Of a DNA stretch of 64,000 nt, positions 42,832 to 54,960 are shown one piece after another. The translations under genes and the position numbers were made by a program. The notes beneath the pieces were generated by a model. It did not search any database. It was not told the DNA's origin and saw nothing but the letters and a program-made list of their open reading frames with translations. How positions within the stretch are numbered: position 1 is the first letter of the stretch; each line of letters starts with the position of its first letter. Source of the DNA: Lyophyllum atratum (taxonomy: Eukaryota > Basidiomycota > Agaricomycetes > Agaricales > Lyophyllaceae). Where the stretch lies: positions 310,001 to 374,000 of the forward strand of contig JACGCN010000002.1 of assembly GCA_014905825.1 (NCBI GenBank), given 5' to 3'.

Positions 42832-45800
42832 TCACTTCGCTACCACTGTCCGTGTGTTTTGCCAGCTAGCCTTTGGAGGCTGCCCGTCCAGAGGAATACC
42901 CTGTTCCCGGACATACTCCTGAATATGATCCCCTAACTTCGCAAGAACGTTCGGCACATGCTCAATGCGCAACCTGATGAGTAAAGTAGCGAAATTGAGT
43001 ATTCCCATAGGCTTAGAAATATCATATGAAATGACGTTTCGCTCAATGATGTGTACTTTTGTTGGCTACGAGTAACGTTAGGAGATAGTTAGAAGTCTGA
43101 AAATGTCGCATGACGATGGCACGTACTTTCGGTGGGGATCCTGGGAGATCGTCTTTCTTTGGGACGGTTTTCGAGTTAGGCTGATCACGCGCCTCGTATT
43201 TCTTCGGGTCAAAAGGATGGTCCTTCCATTCTTCGCCGTATGTGACAGTTATCACGGCTACGGGGCCCTCGGTGATGATGACGTATATGGGCACACCATA
43301 GACGCCAAGGGCGGCATAAAACTTGGTGGATGAAATTGCATGCATCCTGCCTAGGTTGACACCTGTCTCAACGAAGGACCCCTTCGACTTTCGGTTCTCG
43401 GAAATCAGGAGAGGAAGGAAGAGATCTAGCCAAATAATAGGCTGCCTACGCTGGTGAATGAAAAAAAGAACTAGCATACCTTTCCGCATGTCTAGAACAT
43501 TATTATGACTCGTGGAAGTGCCGCCTGTTTGAACCGGCGGATTGAGACTGCGCTTATGTGGAAACTCGAGACCACTATCATCATCCTCCCCAGCGGTCGA
43601 CAGTGGTTGGCAAACCTCGAGTAATGCTTCAACGACAACAGCCTGATCTTGGGCCGTTGCGTAAATGTCGACGGAGTTCTTGGGATCGAATTTTCGGACC
43701 ATCTGTTCTTGGCGAACTCCGAATGAACTGTCATGGCGAGGAGGTGGGTTTTCAGAATTTGTCCTGACACTGGAACGTGACTGGGGTGAGGGGGTAGGGG
43801 GACGAATCATGTTGAAAGCCTCCGAAGCATCGATCGATGAAAAGATTGCAGGGATGCGGAGGTATGCGATGGAGTCGCAGATAGCCCGATCAGGCTCATT
43901 GTTGTAGTTGTGGACAATATCCTCTATGTGGGCACCAGTGTCAAGGCTGAAGTATCCATGGGCGACGCTCGCACTCAGAAGGTAAGAGAGTAGCAATTTC
44001 GTGTCCTCTTTCATGGATTGTTGAGCACGCTTTTCCTTGTACTCGTCAGATGAGGGTTGTAGCGTAGACTCTTCTGCCACATGGGCTAGATTTACAGCGG
44101 TGGGGTCAGGAATGGGAATTGCTGGAGAATTGAATGAGAGTGATTCGTGTTTACCTTGAATTTCCTCTTCAAAGTTTTCGAACATGTCCTCCTCAGCAGA
44201 GAGGACCTTTTTTATTTCTTCGTTGATTTTCTCGATTTCTTTACGCGCTTTGCTCGCTTTATCATTCCAAAGCGAAGAAACTGCCTCTGAAACATCACCC
44301 CGAGGGAGGACAAGGTTTCGTTCGAGGCTGTTGCGCTCTCAGTAAGAAAAGTAGGCAACCAGAATCCCAACATTACTCACGATGCCATAACGTGAGGACA
44401 TTTGCTGTAGTCCTCTTCCAACAGCACATCAGCCGTTCCATCAGCCTTCCCGTGAAAGAGGAGCATGAGTAGGCGATCAAAGTGTATTCGACACTCCAGC
44501 TCCTTCGCTTGTTTCCAACCATGCCCACGAAGCTGTACGACGCTTTGTAGCACATCTTGAATGGCCCGTAGATTTCTGGCCAGAATCTCGCTGCAGACAT
44601 CGGAGAGTTTGTCGACAGCTGGAAACCGGCCGATGCGGGAGAGAGATTGGAGACCTGCGAGCGTGTGCGCCGCTTGGCGAAAAATAGGACACTGTGAAAT
44701 CTATAAACTCAAGTAACATGGACTTTTGAAGTAATATTCACCTTCTGAACACTTGCGCCAAGGGGGGATCTTAGTACCTTTGAAAAGGTGAGAAAGGGCC
44801 TATCCGATTCAAATAAGCACAGACCTTATCCGAAAGCCAGGTAAAGCCTGTTAGTTTGTAGTACCCGACGCAAATCTTCGCGAATTCCGGCTCGATGTTG
44901 TATTTCGAGTCGGACAGCATTGAAAATACGGGTAACGTGCGTGTCATTGCCAGACGGTCGAGCATGAAGTATCGCATTAAATATAATTTATCGGCATGAG
45001 TCCCACCCGCAGCAAGTCTATAGGCATGTCAGAGCCCAAACCGAGAAAAACCGAACAGGCAGAAACTTACGTGCTTGCAGATATATGGGTCGCTTCATCG
45101 AGCGCAGTAGAACCAGGTGAAGAAGCCGGCGATGCATTGGACAACATGACCCTAGCATCACAGCTCAATCACGCACGAGACAACCTTCTGCGTTACTCAC
45201 TCTTCGGTCGAACCGTCCGGGAAGGTACTAAAATAGGTAAAATTCAGTCAAAGATAAATTCATCTGATAACGAGCATCATACGGAGTAAGCTGAGTTGAA
45301 TGGCTTGAAGACGTCTTGGGCCTCAAGAAGTCATCACGAATGCCGGCGACAATCCAAGACTCCCGAACTCACCCTAATGGATCAGCGGAAATCAGCCATC
45401 TTTGCAATCTCGAACCTGCAGGCACGTCCTCAGCACGTTCGAATTTCAGAGCCAAATCCTTCTGATCGATGCGCCAGAGCTTAAGGTTACGCTCGGATAC
45501 GTCCTGTAATAGCTGAGGGTAATGCTCCGATGCCCTCTGTCGATCGACAGCAAATCTTCGCGCCTCACCACCGATGAGTACAGCGAAGTCGTTGGCTGCT
45601 TCGGGATCCGATAAATCGTAGGCGCCTGCTGCCTCGTGTAGTACGTGAACAACGGACTGATGATCATGAATACAACCACGGAGAATTTGTGGAAGTCTAC
45701 ATACACCACATGAGTCATTTGTCTCCTCAAGCCATCCGAAAACAATGCGGACGGTGGTACCCATGCGGTCGAAGGTGACACCCATCATTGGACCCACAAC

Positions 45801-46761
45801 TCCCCAGGCTCGGCGCTGGAAGAGAGCGCTAGACATCGCACTGTAGATTTCGCTCTCCTGCGCAAGGCATATCAAGGCCAGTGGGGTAGTTTCCTCTGTC
45901 AGATCAAGCGTCAACCTAGCCAAGAGTCTGTGATCTAGCACGCCCGATTGAGGGTGAAGGGTATCATCGGCAGTTGCACCCCTTGGATCGTGATAGAAGC
46001 TCCATTCGGTCCCATCCTCGAGATGTTCACCGGAAAAATACTCTCGAGCATCGACGTCCCAATTGGGGTAGTCTTTCTTATGCTGAACCTCGGCAGAAGT
46101 CTCGCTGCTCTCCAAGTCACCTTCCGACGCTGAGCCCTCGTCATGCGTCCCTTCGGACTGCGAATTAGTAGAGCTTCCGGATGCTGAATGATCAGTCATT
46201 TCAACAGAATCCACGCTAGGACTGCTGGACGTGCAATCAGTGCTCGTCGAGCCATCGATCAGAGTCATTGGAGTACACATCAGGGCCGTGGCATGACCGT
46301 ATTGAGGCAGGAGATCAAGCAAGTCATCGCCTGCAGAGCACGGGTCCATGGCCAGAGGATAGTATGATAGCTGCCTGCATATTCTCGTCAGCCCAGCATT
46401 CCGCCAATAGAGAAAGGCATACTCTAATTCAACTTCGGGTGCGGCTACGTGCACGAGTTTTGCGAAAAACGGCGCCAGATACATCGTCTTATCGTTCTGC
46501 TCGCCGAACTTGCGCTCCATGGAAAGAGCGAAGTTTAACTCTGTGGAAATTTCTTCTGCCATGAATTTTAACCTTTCCATGATTTCGGATGGAATATCCT
46601 GCGAGCCCAGATGTACGAGTGAGTGAGCTTGATGGATATCCGAAGCACGTTGATTCAGTACTTACCGTCACGGTGAGGAGGGCCTCGTCGCGAAGAACGC
46701 GTGCTGAATCTGGCCAGCAGTCATGAGAGGTTACGCTAATGGCGATCGGTTGGTTAAACAT
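42832..46761 (-). CDS. Gene A: unrecognised protein family, paralogue of gene B
   Basis: The start is MFNQPIAISVTSHD at 46761 and the stop at 42832-42834. At least ten short introns are inferred; two are 48 nt long and leave the frame open, so they are easily missed. The product is about 1,050 residues. Blocks: 'WPDSARVLRDEALLT'; a helical segment 'LSMERKFGEQNDKTMYLAPF'; an acidic Ser-rich linker; 'NWDVDAREYFSGEHLEDGTE', 'GVLDHRLLARLTLDLTEETT' and 'SALFQRRAWGVVGPMMGVTF'; helical repeats including 'KQAKELECRIHFDRLLMLLF'; then a C-terminal domain 'VRKFDPKNSVDIYATAQDQA', 'DLFLPLLISENRKS', 'FYAALGVYGVPIYVIITEGP' and 'KVHIIERNVISYDISKPMGI'. I do not recognise the family. The C-terminal layout resembles a PD-(D/E)XK nuclease core, but the likely Lys, Gln and Tyr are replaced (see findings). 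The gene appears intact. Confidence 0.8.
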
Positions 46762-47266
46762 TTCGCACAGACCCGGGATAGTAGATATGAAAGGCTGCAC
46801 GGTAACGCAGTTGCACTAGATGAAGGTCTGGACTCTAAAGAAATGAGCCACGCGCTTGGCGACTGAAGGCCACTGGACTGGGCCACTGCCCACTGCCCTG
46901 GACTGAACATTCTTCTCACGTGATTCTTTTTCCTTCCTCGCCTCGAGGCCTTTGAAATTCAACTTATTGCTCTGAACAATGCTCAGCTCTTCAAAATGGA
47001 AGTCACACCGGAGGTCCTTAAGTGTGGCGAAATGCGGGAAGAAGAGCCTTCAATGGCTACCAGGAACAAGAAAAAGCAGATGAGGACGGACGCTGTTAGC
47101 AACACACAATTTGAACCACTTGAATCTATGGCCCTCGTGTACTTAGCTCTACATACTACTTGAACTGCGCGCCGATACCACCAGAAGCTCTGTAATTCTA
47201 CCAATGAGCCCGCCCAAGAGAAAACCATGTAGAAGTACGATAACTGCTCACAACATAACCCAAGCC
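46762..47266. other. Intergenic region between gene A and cyclin C
   Basis: About 500 bp. The 60 bp just upstream of the gene A ATG are similar to those upstream of gene B (shared TCTACTATCCCG), so the duplication includes part of the leader. There is a CACGTG at about 46917-46922. No gene is seen. Confidence 0.5.
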
Positions 47267-49194
47267 TCACCCCACCGCCAGCGTCCTCTCCAGCATCTTA
47301 TTAATTGCCATCGGCCTCCCACTCGCCGGATGCGCCATATCTCCCAACTTCCCCTCCCTCATCCTCATCAACAACCCCGCCAAAAACTTCGGCGTCACAT
47401 ACTCCCCCTCCGTCCACCCATCCCCTCCATCCTCCGCCCCATCCACCGGCGTCCCCACATTACTCCCCGCAGCGGACCTCTTCGCCGGGCTCACACTCCC
47501 GCTCCCATGCCCCGAGCCCGAATGCGGCGACTGCCCCTGCCCGTGACCCCGCCCGGTATCGGGCGCACTGGTCTCTTTGTACCGCTCCCAGAGGGTGTAG
47601 AGCGATATGATCTCCTGCGCGACGGTCGCGATGAGCGGGAGCGAGACGTTCAGCTCTGCGAAGAAGGATATCGGATCCTGTGGCTTCTTGGACTCCTCGG
47701 GCGGGGGATGATGCGCCTGGCGCGAGGAGCGGCGTGGTTGTGGGGCGGGTGTCGGTGCGGGGCCTGCTGCTTGACCATCAGAGGAGCCTAGGCTGGGGAG
47801 GATGGAGCGGGTGGGACTGTTGAGGACGAAGGTGAGGTAGAGCGCGGCGATGGCGATTATGTGGGGTGGGTGGAGGAGGCACAGATCGGATCGGTAGGTA
47901 TCGTTTATTATGAACCTTTTTGGAGCAGGTTAGTATATCGGCGGTGTAACTTGAGAAGTCGGAATTACCAGGCGGTCTGGAGTGCACCTTCCGTTAACTC
48001 GAGTTGGCCTTCCCCAGTGCCCCAATACCTCGTACCCTCTTCGGCGCCGAGACCGGCACCCATCTCGTCTGCTTCACCTTCTTCTGAGCCGAACAAAGAA
48101 GCCGTGTCTGTAACTTCCTTCTTGCACAGCGTAAGAAGTGTTCGGTATGGATGAAATACGACCAGATCGCATTCCAAGTCATCCACGAGGTAGAACTCCA
48201 TTTCCGCCAGCTTGGTATGGTCAGAGGGGAAATGCTTGACATTATAATGTTCCTCTAATTTCGAAACCCGATTGAGATGATAAAGCCGTGGGCAGTATCG
48301 GGAAGAACGCACGACTGAAGAGTGACCTCGACTCTGCGACGATGTTCTTGATATGGATCGGGGACTCCTCCGCTTTGGCAGCGACATAACAGCAGGCTGC
48401 GATGACGATAAACGGGTCCGTCTCGCAGTATGAGTTCTTGAGGTAAAAGCGCCTGAAGAAGACTGTAGCAGTCGCGATGGCTCTTTGTCGCAGCCCCAGT
48501 TTCTTCCCCAGCTTGGATATGGCTGATGATATGATTTTTGTTAGTTTCTAAACACGGTCGTGACTGGTCAGGACGGAGAGTAAACAGAATTTCGTATGTT
48601 CTCTGGAACAATAGCGGCGCTGAAGAACGACTGATGAAGCCTTCCTTTGGCTAGCCTTGATTTATTCAAGTTGCATGTGGCGCTCCATGACTAGACCTAG
48701 ACGCCTGAACTTTCGCTCATGAATCTCGCCTGCCTCATGTTGACAACACTTAAGTCTGGAGCTCGATGCGAGCAGCCCATTTTTGCATGAACAAGTTCAA
48801 GCCACTTCCCAGCAGAGAGCATCAAGAGCAGAGAGAAGCAGAGCCATGCAATCGCGGGTCTGAACAGGCTACTCGAACGCGTCATCCAAGTATCCAGCGT
48901 GTCAACGAACTGGGGGTAGGCCCAAGGTGCGCCTACTCAGCTTTCCTTTGCCCAGCGGTTTCGGACTGGGGCAAAATAGAGGCAAAAGATGTCACGTACC
49001 GTTCGCAAAGTAGATGGCAAGGAAATGCAGATGGTCAGGGTCATCAACGTATTGGAGATCATCCGCTCTGGCTTGCTTCAGCGTTGCACGGTCGACTACC
49101 CATCGCTTGCTGGGATCACCGATTGGTAAGTTGGACCGAAAACAAGGCTCTTGCTCTCTCACTAATGTGAACTCGCCCAGAAGTCGGTGGCCAT
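47267..49194 (-). CDS. SSN8: Cyclin C, Mediator CDK8-module cyclin
   Basis: ATG at 49194 gives 'MATDFWASSHYKRWVVDRAT'; the Tyr codon is split by the first intron. The second block, 'DLQYVDDPDHLHFLAIYFAN', continues after an unusually long intron (about 49000 to 48520) with 'ISKLGKKLGLRQRAIATATV', 'FFRRFYLKNSYCETDPFIVI' and 'ACCYVAAKAEESPIHIKNIV', the first cyclin box. The second box has 'LAEMEFYLVDDLECDLVVFH' and 'HIIAIAALYLTFVLNS'. An insert of Gly/Glu-rich sequence (LFGSEEGEADEMGAGLG) lies between them. The C-terminal extension is Pro/Ser/Gly-rich and ends 'RPMAINKMLERTLAVG'. Cyclin C (Ssn8/Srb11) activates CDK8 in the Mediator kinase module, which represses or tunes RNA polymerase II transcription. 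Confidence 0.9.
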
Positions 49195-49465
49195 TCAACA
49201 CAAGGTGTGCCGGGCTTCACCTGGAGACAGCTGGTATTATACCACGGATATACCACGGAAGACCGTTCCCACTAGTCGCCGTTCGTGCTGTCGATGAAGC
49301 GGACTGCCGTCGTGGTCAACATGAAGCCAAGTCCGAGCCGACGTCTCCCGGTACAAGGCCACGTGATGCTCCACTATAGTCGGACTTCAACGGAAACCAC
49401 GGCAGCCATTTTCTTCAACCTCTGCTGTCTACTCTCATCATCTCCCCTAAAAATCCAAAAGAACC
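49195..49465. promoter_or_regulatory. Divergent promoter of cyclin C and malate dehydrogenase
   Basis: 271 bp separate the two ATGs. There is a CACGTG at 49360-49365, about 100 bp before the malate dehydrogenase start. The motif occurs several times in the window by chance, so this is weak evidence. A pyrimidine-rich leader (tctcatcatctcccc) just precedes the malate dehydrogenase ATG, as is common for highly expressed basidiomycete genes. Confidence 0.55.
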
Positions 49466-50781
49466 ATGTTCGCCCGCTCTGCTGTCCGCGCTGTTGCCCA
49501 GCCCTCCACTCGCCTCTTCTCCTCGTCGGCCGCGCGCAACTTCAAGGTCGCGGTCCTTGGTGCTGGAGGAGGAATTGGACAGCCTCTGTCGCTGCTGCTC
49601 AAGAGCGACCCTTTGGTCACCTCTTTGAGTCTGTATGATATCCGCGGTGCGCCCGGCGTTGCTGCCGATGTTAGCCATGTCGACACTGCCAGCGAGGTGA
49701 GTCGAGATCGTTATGCTCTTCCGAATTGTCATTAAATGAGTACGTGACAGGTGAACGGTTATGCTGCTGATCAGCTCGACCAAGCTCTTGAGGGTGTCCA
49801 GGTTGTCGTTATCCCCGCTGGTGTTCCACGCAAGGTATGTATATTTCTCGTCCTGTTCAGTAATTTCTTCTAACGTACACGTCTTTTCTCTTCAGCCTGG
49901 AGTGAGTTCATTTTACTAACCTTAACCGCTATTTCCGTTCTGACACCAAATGCCAAGATGACGCGTGACGATCTCTTCAACGTAAGTCCATTCATATGGT
50001 ATTCAGCCCTACCGTATCTAAATCTTATGCCCAGACAAATGCTTCAATCGTCCGTGACCTCGCCACCACCGTTGCCCGCGTGTCACCCGAAGCACACATC
50101 CTCGTCATCTCCAACCCCGTCAACTCTACTGTCCCCATCGTCGCCAAGACCCTCGAGAAGGCCGGCGTCTTCAACCCCAGACGCCTCTTCGGTGTCACCA
50201 CCCTCGATGTCGTCCGCGCCGCCCGCTTCCTTGCCGGTGCCGTCGGTGCCCAACCTTCCGAGACCCCCGTCACCGTCGTCGGCGGCCACAGCGGACCCAC
50301 TATCGTACCCCTCATCTCCCAGGCCCCCCACGGCAAGGCCGTGATGGCCGACAAGGAGAAGTACGCTGCTCTCGTGCACAGGATCCAGTTCGGTGGTGAC
50401 GAAGTCGTGAAGGCCAAGGACGGCGCAGGAAGCGCTACCCTCTCCATGGCGTACGCTGGTGCCAAGTTCACCAACTCGCTCCTCCGGGGATTGAGCGGCG
50501 AGAAGGGCGTAATTACACCTACTTACGTCAAGAGCCCCTTGTTTGAGGACCAGGGCATCGACTTCTTTTCTTCGAATGTCGAGCTTGGCGTACGTCTATC
50601 TGTGTCACCTCCACGCTTATTCTCAGGGTTCCTGACATGTCTTTTCCTTTTTTTACAGCCGAACGGTGTTGAGAAGATCTACCCTCTGGGTGAGATCGCT
50701 CCGGAGGAGCAGAAACTCCTCGATGCTTGCTTGCCTGAGCTGAAGAAGAACATCGAGAAGGGCAAGGCCTTCGTCGCTTAG
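49466..50781 (+). CDS. MDH1: Malate dehydrogenase, mitochondrial
   Basis: The start [20 protein letters not shown] is a typical mitochondrial presequence (Arg, Ser, Ala, no acid). Introns lie near 49696-49750, 49834-49896, 49901-49955, 49981-50034 and 50590-50658. Motifs: NAD-binding '[20 protein letters not shown]', '[19 protein letters not shown]', '[20 protein letters not shown]' with the substrate arginines, '[16 protein letters not shown]', '[16 protein letters not shown]', the catalytic His loop '[16 protein letters not shown]', and '[20 protein letters not shown]'. The C-terminus is '[16 protein letters not shown]'. The enzyme interconverts malate and oxaloacetate with NAD in the TCA cycle. 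About 335 residues is the usual length; no PTS1 is present. Confidence 0.96.
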
Positions 50782-51398
50782 AGGCTTCCTTGTTCTACGT
50801 TGTCATCAGCATGATTTAAGCACCTAATATGTACTTTCGCAACATGAGGGATGTGTGAATATCATGAGTCTGTGGTGAGATACTTTGCTGGACGTCCCAG
50901 CTCAACGTACATGCTGCGTCCCATTGGAGCCACGGATTAAGATCACTCAATCGTGGCATCGACTGTTTGCTATGCATGCCTTCCAATGAAAAGGAAGTTG
51001 ATTACACTACTTACGACCACGCCGTGATCGCATCTTTTCACCTTCAAATTCTTCCTGGGTGTTAGGCCTGGAAGTACGCGGTTATTTTCTCACGTGTGGA
51101 TGCTTTGAAGTCACGGCTGGTCCCTTCCATTCAAGGCGTTGTGGAACTTCCGTCGGCCGATCTACCTTTGAACACGGCGAGAATCCTGAGGGGCAACTTA
51201 ATTCTTACCAAGTCTTAAATATGCAATTAATCAAGACAGTGCCATGCTGCAAACGTCTGTAATGGATGGTGTGATAGAAATACAGAATGTCAAGATTAAC
51301 AAGGAAAGTGCGTAGAGCTACATACAAAAGATCTGTCGATGGAACTGCATCTGACCCAATGTTCAAGAATACTCAAGCGAACGCTACCAGACCACAAC
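50782..51398. other. Convergent intergenic region, no gene seen
   Basis: About 615 bp between the malate dehydrogenase stop and the next minus-strand stop, with both 3' UTRs. Short frames (51059-51262) have no recognisable content. Confidence 0.5.
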
Positions 51399-53739
51399 CT
51401 AATCCACGTCATCTATACCCCGAAACGGAGTATGAGAGGTGGATGGGTGCAGGGGCGATTGGAATGGGAACGGAAACGTGCTTGTAGAATCAGAAGAGGA
51501 CGGCGTAGTATTTCGTGCACCAGCAGCAGCTTTCTTAGCTGCCCGTCGCTCCTTGGCTATCCCAGCGCTAATTTGCTTCCGCTGCGTGACGCAGAAACGA
51601 ATCAAAGCCTGCAGCCCACGGGCGATATGGTTCTTGCCCTGGAGCTCAGTGAGCCTATTAATAAAGCACGTCAGTACTCAGAGAACGAGACAGGGATTTC
51701 AGACGCACCGAAGAACCATATGCTCAGCGATATCCGCACTACGCATGAACGGCATCATTGTCGTGGTCTTGTAGTATATCTTGACAAAGGACGCCTCGAC
51801 CATCGAATCATTGAAATTCTCCGCGACCTGGTACCACCCATCGAACCGCTCCTTCAGCGGCGGCCTAAACTCCTCTCTCAAGTCATCCCAATCCGTATCA
51901 CTCGGATCCAGGTCGTCAAGGAACGAGGCGATATCCTCCTGTCCTGTTTCCTCCACATCACCCACGGGGATCCCCATCATCATCGCCGCCAACGCCACCG
52001 GGTTCAGAGGGGGCACCGCTGTAAGGACGGCATCCATCCAGCTATTAATGCGATCCAAGCGCTCCTGTGACCCTCCACGTAGCTTCAGGATGCCCTGGAC
52101 GGTCGACTTGTGGGTCTCGCTCTCGATATTCCCGAACACGGAGGTGACGGCGGCCTGGATCGTGCGGATCGTGTCGAGGAGCTCGGCCTCTAGGATCTGC
52201 AGGCCGCGTGCTTGGTGCCCGGAGGTCGCGAGTACGGCGACGGCGTCTCGGAGGACCTCGGAGTCGCGTGGGCGGAGGAGATGGTAGTGAGAGTTCAGGA
52301 GACTGACGATGCGTTGGGCGTCGCAGGTGGCGGAGTAGACGGCTAGGGCGCCGGCGAGGGTGTCCGATGATTTGGTCGCGTTTTCGTTGGTTTCTTGGAT
52401 TAGGAGGCGTTCGGTCTTGGAGAAGTCGGGGCTGATGGCGTGAATGACGTGGTAGAGCTCGGTGGAGGGCATGGTTCGGAATGTCGCGTGAAGTCGGTTC
52501 TCCACGAGCTCTCGGAGGGGTATCCGTTGTTCGTTGATCAGGTCTGACCAGTGGCTTGCGTGGTAAGAACAGGCACAGCGTCGACCGCCGAGTTCGTCCT
52601 GCTGACATGCTTCGTCGTCGTCGTCCTCATCCACATAGTCCTCGTCCTCGTCATCGTCTTCTTCGTCAAGATCGAACATGTGGTCTTCGTCATCGAGGTC
52701 CCCGTAGTCTGTGATTGTGGCTATGATATTGACAGGTTAGATGTAGTCGCCTTCGAGGGTTGCACACAACTCACAAGCTCCGCCTCCATAAAGCAACCTC
52801 TCTAAGGACTCCCAACCCATAACTGCCTCTATGTCCTCTATCATTTCCGGCGTCTTCTTCTTCGCTAAAGCCGTTCCATATGCAAATAGGGATACGAAAA
52901 GTTCACGCCATATCCACAGGATCGCCTTGCCGAGCATCTGCGGACCCCTTAGCGCAAAAGTCTTCACCACCTTTCCATTCTCTTTCTTGATCGTTATGTC
53001 AATGGGCATATTCATCAATGAGCACTTGCATCTGTATCACAAAATTAGCATTGTATCCCTCATGAAGGCGAATGACAACTCACCCCCCGAGACCCGGTAT
53101 GTCAATGAGCGTAGATGATACGTCCGCGGCGAGCAACAAACATGCATGCGCCTGAGCGTAGTTGTCTCGAAACTCGTACACCGCGCTCCATATGTCGTTC
53201 AGCCAGCTCGTCAAGCTGTCGACCAACTCTCCGAGAAGTTCGTCCCGGATGGAACGGTCCTTGGTTATGGCGATTTTCGAATCTCGTATTAGCGCGTTCA
53301 TCAGATGATTGAATTCCTTCTTCTTGCTCTTCAGATCGAATTTGGGGATGGTCCGAAGACGCGTCTGAGACTCGGTGGCGGCCGATAAAACTTTGGGAGA
53401 TGAAATATTTTAGAAAGACCCTCGAGGCACTGGGTTACAAGATCGCACCATGATCCGTGTTCGCTTTGGGTAGCGTGTCTAAAACTGGAAACAAGTGCTT
53501 CTCAAGCAGTGTTCGCTGGGCTCCTGGTGGTAAAGAGTCGAAGATTTCAGCGAACCTGATGCTGGTTAGCATGTGTGCTCAATGGACTTCTTGGAGCTTT
53601 AGACTAACTTGACGCTGGGCAAGGCTGACGACATTAGTGAACGCTCTGCGCCACACCAGCCTCGTCAGGACGCGGTAGGAGGTAGAAAGGACAACCGAAT
53701 TACGAGGGCTCTGCTGTAGACCTGCCAGTGCGCATACAT
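51399..53739 (-). CDS. Conserved-looking acidic protein of unknown function
   Basis: The start is tentative at 53739 (MYAHWQVYSRALVIR); an upstream exon is possible because the frame continues as 'EKSEFDEI'. The stop is at 51399. About six introns. Order of blocks: 'RFAEIFDSLPPGAQRTLLEK'; 'LRTIPKFDLKSKKKEFNHLM'; 'LVDSLTSWLNDIWSAVYEFR'; 'HACLLLAADVSSTLIDIPGL'; a cystatin-like short strand pair 'MPIDITIKKENGKVVKTFAL'; 'GGGACELCATLEG', then an extremely acidic run of Asp/Glu (52620-52700); helical repeats 'RDAVAVLATSGHQARGLQI'; and a Lys/Ala then Ser/Pro-rich tail. No family is recognised. The single CxxC and a later Cys pair near 'ACQQDELGGRRCACSYH' might bind zinc, but this is speculative. Confidence 0.7.
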
Positions 53740-54169
53740 AATTTCGTCAAACTCCGACTTCTCTAAGCCAAACAAGGGAGATAAGATTACAGTGTGGCAT
53801 CTCTCAGTGACACTGATTTTCCGTATACATTAAGGTTGCGTCTTGGAATTCGTGGACTATAACTGGGAACCGTAGGGAAAGATGCAACAACAGGTAACTT
53901 CGGTGGCGTAGGAGAGCGTGATGAAATGTTACAAATGGAAATGTACGAGACTTAAGTACAAAAAGAGAGTTGAGGAAATGATGGTTATTGCGCGACTGGT
54001 GATCGTATTAGGTTTACGTAGACGTCACCCATGAGTATCTCTTGACTGATATTTATAAGTGTAGATTGCGTTCAGATTATCACGCTAGTATTTCGTGAGA
54101 GTAAACAAGCCACAGGAGAAACTGACCGGGGTAGTATTGGGATAGCACGTCTCCAAAGCTACTACATAG
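53740..54169. other. Intergenic region, no gene seen
   Basis: About 430 bp with the promoter of the acidic protein gene. No supportable frame. Confidence 0.5.
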
Positions 54170-54705
54170 TCATAGAAACCACACACCTTGTAAGATCTCC
54201 GTTGCTGTTGGTCGCGCTGCGGGGTCAAGCACCAGTATCTTTCTCAGGAGCGTAATCAGGGCGTCTGCTTCCGCCGCATTTGCAGACTTCTTGCAGACTG
54301 CATCCCGACGCATCCGCACCGCCTTGTGAAACGTCCGGCGGCTTGGATAGGCTAGCATACCAATCCTGCCATCCTTGGGGCACAGAGCCAGCCATAACAA
54401 CCATCTCTTCAGGAAGGCCAGGAAGGTCAATGCAGTGGTAGAAGAGTGTAGATCATGTGAAGATCTCATAGATCTAAGGCTCATTGATTAGCTCAAACGA
54501 CGGGGAAGAACGTAGGTTTTAAGACATACAGCGGTACCAAGAGCCCATATATCGGCTGGAGGCTCGCAGGGTGGGTCATCTATGTTCTCGACAACCCTTG
54601 CGAAAACCAGCTCCGGGGCACAGGCTACTGGCGCGCATTGGAAGCTCGTGAGTAGAGGTTTGGGTTGATGAGCTTCAGGGTCGGCGGTTGACGCTGAGCT
54701 CGCAA
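54170..54705 (-). pseudogene. Protein kinase C-lobe fragment
   Basis: Two exon-like pieces are read on the minus strand. The first (about 54705-54527) gives 'PKPLLTSFQCAPVACAPELV' and 'EPPADIWALGTA', equivalent to the activation-segment APE and the DxWxxG helix of kinases. The second (to 54170) ends 'ALITLLRKILVLDPAARPTA' and 'TEILQGVWF', the usual end of the kinase C-lobe (SRPK/CMGC-like). There is no glycine loop, VAIK, HRD or DFG to the right, where gene B starts within about 260 bp. It is therefore a truncated copy, perhaps cut when gene B arrived. Confidence 0.6.
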
Positions 54706-54960
54706 TTGATTTTGAATCCCTTTTGAAAAAGATGAGGAGCGCGAATATGAGCTAATACTAATAGTACAAAGAGCGAAGGGACGACGGCGGTTTGACGGCG
54801 GTCGCAGATCAAGCTGGAGATGTGTAGGTCATGTGGTCGTGTTTGGCCCAGTGACTTCCGATAATGCATAATTCTGATTCATGGCCATCACAAATGGCTC
54901 TACCTTACTGTGTACCGCTGCGCGTGTCCTTACGCGTCTACTATCCCGAACGTGTACGAC
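54706..54960. promoter_or_regulatory. Upstream region of gene B
   Basis: 255 bp between the kinase fragment and the gene B ATG. The final 60 bp are alignable with the gene A leader (TCTACTATCCCG shared), which shows that the duplicated unit includes the proximal 5' region. Confidence 0.5.

Noticed and set aside
47204..47791. A 195-codon plus-strand frame
   Set aside because: It is antisense to the C-terminal region of cyclin C and made of Pro/Arg/His low-complexity sequence.
49360..49365. CACGTG before malate dehydrogenase, similar to the aldolase promoter, as evidence for co-regulation
   Set aside because: The same hexamer occurs at several unrelated places in the window (for example near 5811, 30147 and 41868), about as expected by chance.
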